From IMG/VR virus record IMGVR_UViG_3300034355_001150, positions 25,767 through 89,766 of that record: 64,000 nucleotides of DNA; one strand, written 5' to 3'. Shown piece by piece: positions 34,852 through 43,882 of the stretch. The position numbers and the translations under genes are program-made. Under the pieces are notes generated by a model. It was not told the DNA's origin. It did not search any database and saw nothing but the letters and a program-made list of their open reading frames with translations. Each line of letters opens with the position of its first letter. The stretch's first letter is position 1. This stretch comes from a virus.

Positions 34852-35153
34852 GCATCAGGCTCAATTTTCACTTGCAGCGGATAGTTTTGCGTTCTTGCAG
34901 CTAAAGTAACTTCAATACCGCGTTGTTCCGCTATTTCAAATGGTAATACAGCAACAACAGCCGAACCTTTTTCGTGTATATCTTGTGTGATATAAATCGC
35001 GGTTTCAGCAGTATAATTGAAGTAATCAATAAGTGTTTCAATAACGAATTCAACCGTGGTCGTATTATCGTTAATATATACCACTCTGAACAACGGCGGT
35101 TCTTTAATTGCTACTTCTGGCCTAACAAGTACCGCTGGATCTGCATTTCCCAT
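34848..35153 (-). CDS. clpS: ClpS-like adaptor protein
   Basis: A 101-aa protein. FRVVYINDNTTTVEFVIETL matches the ClpS core strand and helix (VLLHNDDxTPMEFV in the bacterial family), followed by ETAIYITQDIHEKGSAVVAV, where the family has its MxxVHxxG segment, and a final strand YPLQVKIEP. ClpS delivers N-degron substrates to ClpAP in the host cytoplasm. A phage copy may redirect the host protease or work with the phage ClpP. A late box lies 24 bp upstream. Its end overlaps the phosphatase gene by four bases. Confidence 0.85.
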   Translation of the reverse strand: MGNADPAVLVRPEVAIKEPPLFRVVYINDNTTTVEFVIETLIDYFNYTAETAIYITQDIHEKGSAVVAVLPFEIAEQRGIEVTLAARTQNYPLQVKIEPDA

Positions 35154-35177
35154 ATAATTATTCCCTTTGTAAAAATG

Positions 35178-35185
35178 TATTTATC
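35178..35185 (-). promoter_or_regulatory. T4-like late promoter box GATAAATA for clpS
   Basis: GATAAATACATT on the minus strand, 24 bp before the clpS start and touching the stop of the Hsp20 gene. Confidence 0.6.
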
Positions 35186-35631
35186 TACGAAGCATATGTA
35201 ATAGGAATACTTTTTGGCTTTTCAATCTCCGGAATAAGTCGCTGAACCCTAACATTCAGAATTCCGTCCTTTACATTAGCATCCAATACTTCTACATTAT
35301 CGGCCAATGTCCATGTCCGAATAAATTTTCTTGCCGAGATACCATGATGAACATAGTTTACCTCGGTTGTATCTTCATTAAATGCTTTTTCACCTGAAAT
35401 AACCAGTAGACCGTTTTCAATCTTTACTTCAAGTTCGCTGATATTAAAGCCAGCAACTGCTACTTGTACCTCAGTTTCGGTTTCACTTAGCTTAATAATA
35501 TTATAAGGCGGATAGTTACCGTGTTGACCATTTTGATTTTCAATTGAATCCAAAATGCGTGTAATAATCCTATCAGCACCAAGAGCATGCCGATGAGCAT
35601 TGGTAAAATCGGTTGATGTTAATCTAGACAT
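35185..35631 (-). CDS. Hsp20-family small heat-shock protein
   Basis: A 148-aa protein of IbpA/IbpB type: YPPYNIIKLSETETEVQVAV, then the AGF strand, LEVKIENGLLVISGEK, HGISARKFIRTWTLADNVEV and a final I-P-I tail (KSIPITYAS). Alpha-crystallin-domain proteins hold unfolding proteins for refolding and are found in many large marine and freshwater T4-like phages. Start at 35631 follows TTAGGAGAAAAAA. It lies between groEL and clpS, so it belongs to the proteostasis set. Confidence 0.92.
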   Translation of the reverse strand: MSRLTSTDFTNAHRHALGADRIITRILDSIENQNGQHGNYPPYNIIKLSETETEVQVAVAGFNISELEVKIENGLLVISGEKAFNEDTTEVNYVHHGISARKFIRTWTLADNVEVLDANVKDGILNVRVQRLIPEIEKPKSIPITYAS

Positions 35632-35657
35632 TTGTTTTTTCTCCTAAGTTAGCGAGT

Positions 35658-35685
35658 ATTTTACTTCCCTTTACGGCAAAGTTAA
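35658..35685 (-). promoter_or_regulatory. Possible sigma70-like promoter for the Hsp20 gene
   Basis: TTAACT, 16 bp, TAAAAT on the minus strand, and GCGAGTATT as at the other sigma70-like promoters of the window. Weaker hexamers than its relatives. Confidence 0.45.
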
Positions 35686-35705
35686 GTGGGAGAAGTATAT
35701 TTTAA

Positions 35706-35744
35706 TCGCCCCTCTCCCGTTTGGCGACTCCCATCCCGATGGGA
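35706..35744 (-). terminator. Two hairpins after groEL
   Basis: Reading the minus strand past the groEL stop: TCCCATC/GATGGGA with a tight loop, then TCGCC/GGCGA, followed by ATTAAAATAT. A plausible transcript end, but the U-tract is imperfect. Confidence 0.45.
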
Positions 35745-35746
35745 TA

Positions 35747-37378
<1,632 letters not shown>

Positions 37379-37684
37379 TTAGTTTTCTCCTCTAATAATT
37401 GCAACCACTTCGTCTTCGCGAAGAATATGATAATTTTTACTCTCTACTGTAACCGTTTGGCCAGCGTGTTTGCTAAACAGAACACGATCACCAACACTAA
37501 TGACCAACGGAACAATAGTACCATCTTCGGCGATACGACCAGAACCGACACCCAATACTACCGCTTGAGTGGGTTTTTCGTTTGCGGAATCTGGAATAAC
37601 CAATCCAAATTCAGTCACGGTTTCATTTTCAATAAGCTCAACTACGATTCTATCGCGAATTGGCTGAACAGGACATGTACTCAT
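37379..37684 (-). CDS. groES: GroES-type co-chaperonin
   Basis: A 101-aa protein: [14 protein letters not shown], mobile loop region [43 protein letters not shown] and [13 protein letters not shown]. The mobile-loop hydrophobic triad that binds GroEL is normally IVL after GG; here it reads FGLVI, suggesting co-adaptation with the phage GroEL. Start at 37684 follows ATGGAGAAATAA. A long hairpin lies in its leader. Confidence 0.95.
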   Translation of the reverse strand: MSTCPVQPIRDRIVVELIENETVTEFGLVIPDSANEKPTQAVVLGVGSGRIAEDGTIVPLVISVGDRVLFSKHAGQTVTVESKNYHILREDEVVAIIRGEN

Positions 37685-37720
37685 TTATTTCTCCATTAAA
37701 TTTTAGGCAAGTTTGTCTTT

Positions 37721-37750
37721 GAATCGCTTGAATAGATATTCAAGCGATTC
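37721..37750. promoter_or_regulatory. Perfect 13-bp hairpin in the groES leader
   Basis: GAATCGCTTGAAT, 4-nt loop, then its reverse complement, 37 bp before groES and between it and the upstream small gene. No U-tract follows on the minus strand. It may be an RNA-processing or stability element, or a weak attenuator. Confidence 0.6.
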
Positions 37751-37765
37751 ATTTGGGTGAGTTTA

Positions 37766-37981
37766 CTATCGGGAATGTTGCATCGCCCTTAATAGGCGAT
37801 TTTTCTTTCTACTTTGATTTATTCCCTGTCGCATACAAGGGGTGAGTAGCCTCATAAAGCTACTCAATAGTGGCCCTGATCTTTTCAGGATTTTTTGAAT
37901 TCTTTGTTGTTTCCAACGACAATATGGTCTTCTGAATATGACCATGACTTTTCTTGGACATGGTGTCTTTTTTCTTTTCAT
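37766..37981 (-). CDS. Small basic protein ahead of groES (71 aa)
   Basis: MKRKKTPCPRKVMVIFRRPY and onward, extremely Arg/Lys-rich. The start has a very strong ribosome site (AAGGAGAAACATA) after a sigma70-like promoter. A second reading, a 33-aa ORF in another frame (MSKKSHGHIQKTILSLETTK) starting 28 bases later, also looks protein-like, so it is unclear which frame is used. No family recognised. Confidence 0.4.
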   Translation of the reverse strand: MKRKKTPCPRKVMVIFRRPYCRWKQQRIQKILKRSGPLLSSFMRLLTPCMRQGINQSRKKNRLLRAMQHSR

Positions 37982-38057
37982 TATGTTTCTCCTTAAATCA
38001 AGCGAGTATTACTTATGAACCCATATAGGCATTCATATATTCACTATCATTAGACTA

Positions 38058-38086
38058 ATAATAGCGTCTGAAGTTCAATAATTCAA
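38058..38086 (-). promoter_or_regulatory. Sigma70-like promoter of the groES-groEL unit
   Basis: TTGAAT, 17 bp, TATTAT on the minus strand, 77 bp before the 71-aa gene. Each hexamer differs from consensus by one or two bases. GAGTATTAC, as at the other promoters, lies downstream. Confidence 0.55.
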
Positions 38087-38102
38087 GTACAAAGTTGAAA
38101 TT

Positions 38103-39230
38103 CTAAACTTCAGAAAAATGTTTCTCAATGAAATCAGCTTCTTCCCAGGGATAGTGTTGAATCAATCCTTCTACTAGCAAATGATGCTGTTCTTTCAACG
38201 TATGAGTTGGGTTTAGTCCCTTCCAAACCTTTGCGGCTTCTTTAGCACTTACTTTTATTCCATTGACATGAATATCCTTGTTGAGATCAAGTAGTTGTTC
38301 AACGGGAATTCTATCAATGCTATTTAGCTTTAGGTCATCGCTGATACTAATAAATGCCTCATCATTAACTGCTTCAGAAACAAAGTCTTTTATAGTATCG
38401 GTTGATATTATGGTAGCTTTTTCTGAATCAGAAAAATGAGTGATTGTTTTCCCATCAGACGAGTTAGTTCTATCTTCTTTTCTCCACTTAAATCCCTCAT
38501 TGGCCGCTAATACCATTGTAATAGCCAATGGATCAAACACGATCACCAACATAATAATTAACCATCTGACAGCTTTTTCAAGCGTGTTAGTATCAGGATT
38601 ATCGCCATATACCATAGCTGCCAAATATTTTATTGGTCCTACCTCCGCTTCTACTTGCCTCATTTCAGCAGCAATCGGCGCTCTCTGATCGTTCAATTGA
38701 ACTATTTTTTCCTGAGATAACGTAATTGATTTCTGAATGTCATTGCGTTCTTTAGTCAGATTTTTTCTTAATTGAAACGCTCTGCCAACAGCGGACTCAG
38801 AAGTAGACCGAGCAATAGTTTCATTAACACCATTGCTCATTTGGGATAATGTTTTTCTATTTTCCTCTATGTTGTTTTTTTCTATCTGAATCTTTTCATC
38901 AAGGATTGCTAATTGAGACAAAACATTGCCTGATACAAGATTCTGAGAACTATGAGCTTTGGACAATAATCCAAATATGCCAATACTGGTTATCGTTGAT
39001 AAAACTATCACGGACGCAACCAAATACGTTTTCATGGTCCATTTACATCTTTTCCAATAATGATGAAGCCATACTGCTGTTGTTACTTTAGCCACCTCCA
39101 TTGAGGCTGACATAATGATAACAGGCAAAGGAGCGGCAGAAAAGATGGTAGCTAATCCGATTACACTATAATAGGCCGCGATTCCAGACAACGTTAACGC
39201 AACAAATAGCGTCCATAGCGATAAAAACAT
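38103..39230 (-). CDS. Membrane-anchored coiled-coil protein
   Basis: A 375-aa protein. Membrane segments lie at about 5-32 and 66-90 (TYLVASVIVLSTITSIGIFG), and a third at about 222-247 (WLIIMLVIVFDPLAITMVLA). Between them residues 105-205 form a long coiled coil. The C-terminal 120 residues are soluble. Proteins with this layout are common in T4-like phages of marine and freshwater bacteria, and their role is unknown. The layout would suit an inner-membrane scaffold. A CTAAATA box lies 47 bp upstream. Confidence 0.7.
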   Translation of the reverse strand: MFLSLWTLFVALTLSGIAAYYSVIGLATIFSAAPLPVIIMSASMEVAKVTTAVWLHHYWKRCKWTMKTYLVASVIVLSTITSIGIFGLLSKAHSSQNLVSGNVLSQLAILDEKIQIEKNNIEENRKTLSQMSNGVNETIARSTSESAVGRAFQLRKNLTKERNDIQKSITLSQEKIVQLNDQRAPIAAEMRQVEAEVGPIKYLAAMVYGDNPDTNTLEKAVRWLIIMLVIVFDPLAITMVLAANEGFKWRKEDRTNSSDGKTITHFSDSEKATIISTDTIKDFVSEAVNDEAFISISDDLKLNSIDRIPVEQLLDLNKDIHVNGIKVSAKEAAKVWKGLNPTHTLKEQHHLLVEGLIQHYPWEEADFIEKHFSEV

Positions 39231-39276
39231 AACAATATCCTCTACAATAATAATTGAGTTGCAATTCTCAATCTAT

Positions 39277-39283
39277 TATTTAG
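39277..39283 (-). promoter_or_regulatory. Possible late box CTAAATA
   Basis: CGCTAAATAATAG on the minus strand, 47 bp before the coiled-coil membrane protein gene. Confidence 0.4.
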
Positions 39284-39302
39284 CGAAAATGTCATGAAAT
39301 TT

Positions 39303-39833
39303 TCAGAACCAAACACGATGCTTTTCGGCTACCCATTCTTCTCCTTGAAATGATTCAATCTTCCATTCTACATCAATTGGAATACTGACTATGGTCAGAG
39401 TAGCCATCGGACCAGATGCATCTTCGGCCAGGTTTCTTACGATATTCACCAATATTCTATCATCTCTTGCCAATCTGGTATCCCAATACCGATCATTATT
39501 TACTTCAGTGTATTTTCCATACTTATTAGTGGCGTGTCTATCTTCCCTATCCACTAAAGTATACTGTGTGCCCAATGCAGTCAAGTATTCTATCTGAGCC
39601 CTATGTGATAAGCCAAATTTACCATAAGGCTCAGAATTGATTACTATATCGCGTTTGCCCTTTAAGCAAGAAAAAAACTCATCGTACTGAGTGTCTCTGA
39701 TGTTTTCCGGTGAAATCAAGCGTATAAATTGAATACACTTGTTACATATCATTACTCTATCACCGCTAATAGTAGTGCTAAATGCCCCGAAAACATCAGT
39801 TGAGGAGCAAATAACACATCTACTTGTTCTCAT
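39303..39833 (-). CDS. Phage protein with ClpX-like zinc finger at the N-terminus
   Basis: A 176-aa protein. Residues 6-33 read C-x2-C-x20-C-x2-C (CVICSSTDVFGAFSTTISGD, then ICNKC), followed by IQFIRLIS, which resembles the zinc-binding dimerisation domain of ClpX (C-x2-C-x18-C-x2-C, then a short helix). The rest (about 65-176) is a separate conserved-looking domain ending WVAEKHRVW. There is no ATPase. Given clpP and clpS nearby, an adaptor for Clp substrates is conceivable, but any four-Cys zinc ribbon would look similar. It overlaps the next gene by one base. Confidence 0.55.
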   Translation of the reverse strand: MRTSRCVICSSTDVFGAFSTTISGDRVMICNKCIQFIRLISPENIRDTQYDEFFSCLKGKRDIVINSEPYGKFGLSHRAQIEYLTALGTQYTLVDREDRHATNKYGKYTEVNNDRYWDTRLARDDRILVNIVRNLAEDASGPMATLTIVSIPIDVEWKIESFQGEEWVAEKHRVWF

Positions 39834-40276
39834 CAGTCGGCAAACTCACACAGAAGAACGTTTTCTTCTACAATATCGTAATTGAAGTAATCGGTTCGTT
39901 GAATCCTATCTACCTTAAATCCACCAGAAATCTTAATATACTCTTCTTCAATGTGCCATCTATCTTTGTCTTGAAGACCACCATTTTTTAACCATTCATT
40001 CCTGATAATATCACGCTCTATTTCGATGTAGCTATCATCAAATGTAAAATGATAACCAATCAGATTATGCAATTCACAGCCCAATCCCTCTGACATACTG
40101 CATGTTACGTATGTATTGAATTCACTTCTTGTTGGACAGGAACGACTATCTCTGTATGCAATTGCGTGTTTATAAAACTCTGACACTGTCCAACCTCTTG
40201 TTTCTGCACCAGTGTTTTCAAACACACTCCAAAAGACTTCTACAAACTTATTTTCAGGTGATTCAATTCTGTACAT
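39833..40276 (-). CDS. Uncharacterised phage protein
   Basis: A 147-aa protein (MYRIESPENKFVEVFWSVFE), mixed alpha/beta, with no motif, signal or membrane segment recognised. TAAGAGGATAATATG gives a good start. The stop shares a base with the zinc-finger gene start (TGATG), so they are co-expressed. Confidence 0.6.
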   Translation of the reverse strand: MYRIESPENKFVEVFWSVFENTGAETRGWTVSEFYKHAIAYRDSRSCPTRSEFNTYVTCSMSEGLGCELHNLIGYHFTFDDSYIEIERDIIRNEWLKNGGLQDKDRWHIEEEYIKISGGFKVDRIQRTDYFNYDIVEENVLLCEFAD

Positions 40277-40325
40277 ATTATCCTCTTGTTGATATCTCTT
40301 GGTTAAATTAGGGTTAGTCCGACGA

Positions 40326-40607
40326 TTATATCAATCTTGCCACTCCTATTAGTTTTCCGTTCTCCCAATCAAATGTGAATTTAACATTATTTTCCTCATC
40401 CTTTCTTGGTGGTCTAAACCGACAAAACTCTTTCTCTAATACGATAACACCAGATACCTCAATGTTTTTTCGCTTGATTCTATATTCAACATCATTGTCC
40501 CACACGGGCGTTAAACAATCAACCCAACCATCTTCCCATTTAGCTTGAATTTCAGCGCCATTTGCCCATGCAATAATCAGATCGCGATGCTTATGTGGTT
40601 TTGACAT
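40326..40607 (-). CDS. Small phage protein with HRDLIIAWANGAEIQ motif
   Basis: A 93-aa protein. The N-terminal KPHKHRDLIIAWANGAEIQA, then W-x-D ... P-x-W and EYRIKRK, is a short module I have seen repeatedly in proteins of large phages, sometimes fused to other domains; its function is not known to me. The start shares a base with the ligase stop (TAATG). Confidence 0.6.
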   Translation of the reverse strand: MSKPHKHRDLIIAWANGAEIQAKWEDGWVDCLTPVWDNDVEYRIKRKNIEVSGVIVLEKEFCRFRPPRKDEENNVKFTFDWENGKLIGVARLI

Positions 40608-41968
40608 TACACTTTTTCTCCTTCAGTAAAGCCACGGAATCGTTCAAATCTTGGGAATCTCAAGCTATAAGTACCATCTTGATTTTTTGTAATCGTATCC
40701 GCTTGAATCTCAATCACTCTACCAAGAACAATATCACGATCTTCCCAAAAACTTTCACGCTGTACATCAGTAAATCCGCTACCAACATTGACTCGTATAA
40801 TGCGACCATTATCCTCGCCTTCGCAAATCAATGCACCCAGCTTCCCTTCATTTTTGCCAGTGCCTTCCTCATAACCGATTACTGATAGATCAAATGTTTC
40901 TACTGGCTTATATTTCAACCAAGATGTGGATCGTTTGCACTTATACGGTGCATCCAAATCTTTAATCATAATGCCCTCAAATTTATCACTGATAGCTTTA
41001 TTGGCAAAATCCCACATCTGATCAACACCTTCATCTGTATCCAGATCAACAATCAGATTGTCTACCAATTGAATGCAATCACATTCAAGAATTTCTTTTG
41101 CCTTGAATAAAGTTTCGGTTCTCTTACTTTGCGCAATAGGGCATTCACCATCCTTAAAATCACTACTGGGAACAACATCAAACACATGGTAAATGGTATC
41201 ATCGGTGTTGATATCAGTCTTGCGACGAGCTTGCTTCATCAACATCTGGAATGATTGACCAATCACTTCGCCATCAATAACAAACGATGATCCAAAAATA
41301 GGCGCAAGTTCATCGTATCGCTTCTGAATTTCTTCTGCAATATGCGGAAAATTATCAAATGGTTTTCCATTGCGGCTCATTAAATTTACAGTAGCACCAG
41401 TGACGATAGCCAACACCCTCACACCGTCTAGCTTCAGCTCGATTTGCTTTTTACCAAGCATTTTTTTCTGATTATCTTTTGAATCAGATGCAAGTTGGCA
41501 AGAGAATACAGGAATTTCCCATTGAGTATTTTTCAATACTTTATTAAGTGTTTTTTCAGAAATGCCTACTCGCAAATCCTTGGTGAGAATTCTGCGGCAA
41601 CCGTTATTCCAATTATCAGAATCAAATTGCTTGCTTAGTTTGGCAATCATATCACGAGCAAGATTTCCAGTAACGCTTCTGGTTCTTAGTTCTTCGCATA
41701 ATGCCCAAAATTCTGGCCATGGATTTTCTTTATCAGTTAACGCAACCGTAGTTGGAACTTGCTTAATATTGAATACAAAAAATGGATTGTATGTCAGATA
41801 GCAATTGTATAAAAATGCATCTGCGTCTTCGGAACCAAGATTGGCAAACATCAATGCTTGCTCAAGGATTTGTTCCTTCTCATTTCTGCTATTTGTAGAC
41901 TCTAGCCTACTGATCCATTTTCCAGACACATTCAATCCATTGAATTTAGTATTATTGACTTCTAACAT
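40607..41968 (-). CDS. ATP-dependent DNA ligase, T4 gp30 type
   Basis: A 453-aa protein. Motif I is ELKLDGVR with the adenylated Lys179. Also visible are SRNGKPFDNFP (motif Ia-III area), the FVIDGEVIG strand, FEGIMIKDLDAPYKCKRST (motif IV) and SWLKYKPVETFDLSVIGY (motif V). The C-terminal OB-fold region follows (GRIIRVNVGSGFTD). The enzyme seals nicks in duplex DNA during replication and repair. It is close in length to the 487-aa T4 enzyme. A sigma70-like promoter is 31 bp upstream, which fits an early replication gene. Confidence 0.93.
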   Translation of the reverse strand: MLEVNNTKFNGLNVSGKWISRLESTNSRNEKEQILEQALMFANLGSEDADAFLYNCYLTYNPFFVFNIKQVPTTVALTDKENPWPEFWALCEELRTRSVTGNLARDMIAKLSKQFDSDNWNNGCRRILTKDLRVGISEKTLNKVLKNTQWEIPVFSCQLASDSKDNQKKMLGKKQIELKLDGVRVLAIVTGATVNLMSRNGKPFDNFPHIAEEIQKRYDELAPIFGSSFVIDGEVIGQSFQMLMKQARRKTDINTDDTIYHVFDVVPSSDFKDGECPIAQSKRTETLFKAKEILECDCIQLVDNLIVDLDTDEGVDQMWDFANKAISDKFEGIMIKDLDAPYKCKRSTSWLKYKPVETFDLSVIGYEEGTGKNEGKLGALICEGEDNGRIIRVNVGSGFTDVQRESFWEDRDIVLGRVIEIQADTITKNQDGTYSLRFPRFERFRGFTEGEKV

Positions 41969-41998
41969 ACTATTTACTCACTTTGGGTTAAAAAAGAC

Positions 41999-42027
41999 AT
42001 CTTAGCAGAATGTCGGTGAAATGTCAA
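41999..42027 (-). promoter_or_regulatory. Sigma70-like promoter of the ligase gene
   Basis: TTGACA, 17 bp, TAAGAT on the minus strand, 31 bp before the ligase start. Confidence 0.75.
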
Positions 42028-42030
42028 GCG

Positions 42031-42279
42031 TTAAAGGTAATCTGTGCAATGTCTATGCACTCTGTCGGCTGATCCCCATAATTCTGTGGGAACCTCAAAG
42101 TAAATACACCTTACCAAATCTTCTAAAGATTTTATATCGTCTGGACTTGCTTCCAGCACAGCATTGAAGAGATCATTCTGAAGAACAAACTTCAAAAATG
42201 AGCTATCAATCTTGCCGTGTTCAATGTATTGCTGAAGCCGAATCTTTAGATCGGCGTGAATGTTGTATTTTTCAAACAT
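42031..42279 (-). CDS. Small conserved-type phage protein
   Basis: An 82-aa protein: LKIRLQQYIEHGKIDSSFLK, then VLQNDLFNAV and a tail with ELWGSADRVHRH. The pattern (RYIEHG ... FL ... VLxNDL ... P ... WGS) fits a family of short phage proteins of unknown function. AAGGAGGAGACA gives a strong start. Driven by its own sigma70-like promoter. Confidence 0.65.
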   Translation of the reverse strand: MFEKYNIHADLKIRLQQYIEHGKIDSSFLKFVLQNDLFNAVLEASPDDIKSLEDLVRCIYFEVPTELWGSADRVHRHCTDYL

Positions 42280-42308
42280 TGTCTCCTCCTTATGATTAAT
42301 GAGAAGAT

Positions 42309-42337
42309 AGTATATACTGTTGTCCTCAAAAAATCAA
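42309..42337 (-). promoter_or_regulatory. Sigma70-like promoter
   Basis: TTGATT, 17 bp, TATACT on the minus strand, 30 bp before the 82-aa gene; the -35 box overlaps the stop of the 30-aa gene. Confidence 0.6.
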
Positions 42338-42426
42338 CTGTTTTCTTTTCGTTTCTTTGTTGGCTTGTCGTCGGTGGTTAAAGCCATCGCCAAAATCATA
42401 ATTGTGATCGTTATAAAAAAGTCCAT
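42334..42426 (-). CDS. Membrane mini-protein (30 aa)
   Basis: MDFFITITIMILAMALTTDD then KPTKKRKENS: one hydrophobic helix followed by a basic tail, the shape of a single-pass inner-membrane peptide. The start has a near-perfect ribosome site (AAAGGAGACACA). A CTAAATA box lies about 40 bp upstream. Could be a holin-like or regulatory peptide; too short to say. Confidence 0.5.
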   Translation of the reverse strand: MDFFITITIMILAMALTTDDKPTKKRKENS

Positions 42427-42464
42427 TGTGTCTCCTTTGTTTCGTTGTTAATACGTCTCTGTAG

Positions 42465-42471
42465 TATTTAG
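42465..42471 (-). promoter_or_regulatory. Possible late box CTAAATA
   Basis: CCTAAATACTAC on the minus strand, about 39 bp before the 30-aa gene; the ACTAC context matches the box at 14.1 kb. Confidence 0.4.
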
Positions 42472-42551
42472 GGATATGATAACACAAAAAAGCAACAATT
42501 CAAGCATTTTGAGCGCAATTTATTATTTACTCTGAGTGAATGATGGCACGT

Positions 42552-42749
42552 TTAGTTCATCATTGGGTCTTCAATACCGACGAATACCATTGGATTGGTT
42601 AATGCCAATTGCTCAATGAATTTCTCCATCATACGATTTTCTAACCATGCCATTTCTACTTCCGTTAGAATATCTGGGTCCATTCCTTCGGATAGAACCT
42701 GATTCACCATTATCATTCTCTTCTTGGAAGGTTTCGGTAAGGTCATCAT
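42552..42749 (-). CDS. Small uncharacterised protein (65 aa)
   Basis: MMTLPKPSKKRMIMVNQVLS and on, ending GIEDPMMN, mostly helical. It starts four bases after the preceding gene's stop, so the two form a unit under the promoter at 42.94 kb. No family recognised. Confidence 0.5.
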   Translation of the reverse strand: MMTLPKPSKKRMIMVNQVLSEGMDPDILTEVEMAWLENRMMEKFIEQLALTNPMVFVGIEDPMMN

Positions 42750-42753
42750 TTGA

Positions 42754-42912
42754 TTACACCTCTACCAATTCATTGGGATCAAACGCAGCCAAGTTATCTT
42801 CTTCGTCGTCTTCCCAAACAGCATTTCCCTCATCGTACTTAACGAATCTGAGTTTTGATTCAGGGTCAACGAACGTAGCTCCAAAATACAGTTTTCCGAA
42901 TTCAATAGTCAT
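42754..42912 (-). CDS. Small acidic protein (52 aa)
   Basis: MTIEFGKLYFGATFVDPESK with an acidic middle (WEDDEEDNLAAFDPNELVEV). The start follows GGAGACTAAAA and lies 26 bp after a consensus promoter. Beta-rich, possibly a small domain of the OB or SH3 sort. Unknown function. Confidence 0.55.
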   Translation of the reverse strand: MTIEFGKLYFGATFVDPESKLRFVKYDEGNAVWEDDEEDNLAAFDPNELVEV

Positions 42913-42937
42913 TTTTAGTCTCCATTAAATTAGTGTG

Positions 42938-42965
42938 ATTATACAGTAAAATTTTAGATTGTCAA
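42938..42965 (-). promoter_or_regulatory. Sigma70-like promoter
   Basis: TTGACA, 16 bp, TATAAT on the minus strand, overlapping the end of methyltransferase copy 1 and driving the two small genes. AATTAGTGTGATTAT at its edge recurs at 45.96 kb. Confidence 0.85.
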
Positions 42966-43870
42966 CAACTGCTCTCAATTAGCTCAATTTCTTCTTTGGT
43001 CAGATTAAAATGATTGTACAATTGCTGATTGGACCAGCTTCTTGTCAAGTCAAGTTTAGGAAAAACATTCAAGTTTTTCGTTTCATTATATTGAGTATGG
43101 CGATATACGCGAGAAAAAAATTTATACAGATTGCTATTAAACACTGTTTTTGCGTGTTCAACACTTTCTTCTTCTTTCAAGAGCATTGTTTGGCACCATC
43201 CTACACCATAATGTCCATCATCAATGATTACTTTTGTGGGTCCATTGTAGGGAATAACCACTTTCTTTTTTGATTTTAACGGTGATTCAATTTCACTCCA
43301 TCTTACAGGAATTCCAGAATCGTTTAAGTAATCCTTGCTAGAATTAACATGATGTATGTTTGCGTGTATGGCGTTCGCCGTTTTATTATCGGTATGATAG
43401 CCTGTTCCTTTATATTGATGATTTATGCCAGCTAAGAAAAAATTACAACGTGGTTCGGACGATTCTGTTAGCTTTTTTATAATAGTCAGCCCTTTGTTTG
43501 TAATTAGCTTGGTTTTCCTTAAATCAACTACATGAACACCATCATTGCAATTTATCTCAGATTTACCTTGATATTGATTTTTTTGTACAATAGTGTAGCC
43601 AAACGTAGAGGAAACATTAAAGTAATTTTTAATTCTATCCGATATGTCAGCGTATATCAGATTGTATTCTGAAAACACTCTCTCAATGATTTTTCCATTA
43701 TCGCTCGGAGAACACCAACCAGTTGGCGTAATTAAGCAAGTATATCCATTTTCTGCTGTGATGTCAACCGATAGCGTTAAAAACTCTTTCCACAGAGATT
43801 TGTTAGTTTGTCTTCCGTTTTTGGCGAGTTGTTTGAATGGTGGATTACCTACCACTATGTCAAATTTCAT
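42962..43870 (-). CDS. N6-adenine methyltransferase paralogue 1, short form lacking SAM domain
   Basis: A 302-aa protein beginning MKFDIVVGNPPF; NPPF is catalytic motif IV of N6-adenine (gamma-type) DNA methyltransferases. The SAM-binding motif I, which in the long copies precedes it by about 70 residues, is absent, so the protein is either a partner subunit or a store of sequence. The middle (about 60-260) differs from all other copies and should hold the target-recognition part. The C-terminus SWSNQQLYNHFNLTKEEIEL is shared with copy 5. ATG 43870 is preferred over the TTG one codon earlier. It lies 12 bases after copy 2. Confidence 0.75.
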   Translation of the reverse strand: MKFDIVVGNPPFKQLAKNGRQTNKSLWKEFLTLSVDITAENGYTCLITPTGWCSPSDNGKIIERVFSEYNLIYADISDRIKNYFNVSSTFGYTIVQKNQYQGKSEINCNDGVHVVDLRKTKLITNKGLTIIKKLTESSEPRCNFFLAGINHQYKGTGYHTDNKTANAIHANIHHVNSSKDYLNDSGIPVRWSEIESPLKSKKKVVIPYNGPTKVIIDDGHYGVGWCQTMLLKEEESVEHAKTVFNSNLYKFFSRVYRHTQYNETKNLNVFPKLDLTRSWSNQQLYNHFNLTKEEIELIESSC

Positions 43871-43882
43871 CAACCAATATTC

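Noticed and set aside
37766-37981. 33-codon alternative frame (MSKKSHGH) as the main product ahead of groES
   Set aside because: Its ribosome site is much weaker than that of the 71-codon frame; kept only as an alternative in that entry.
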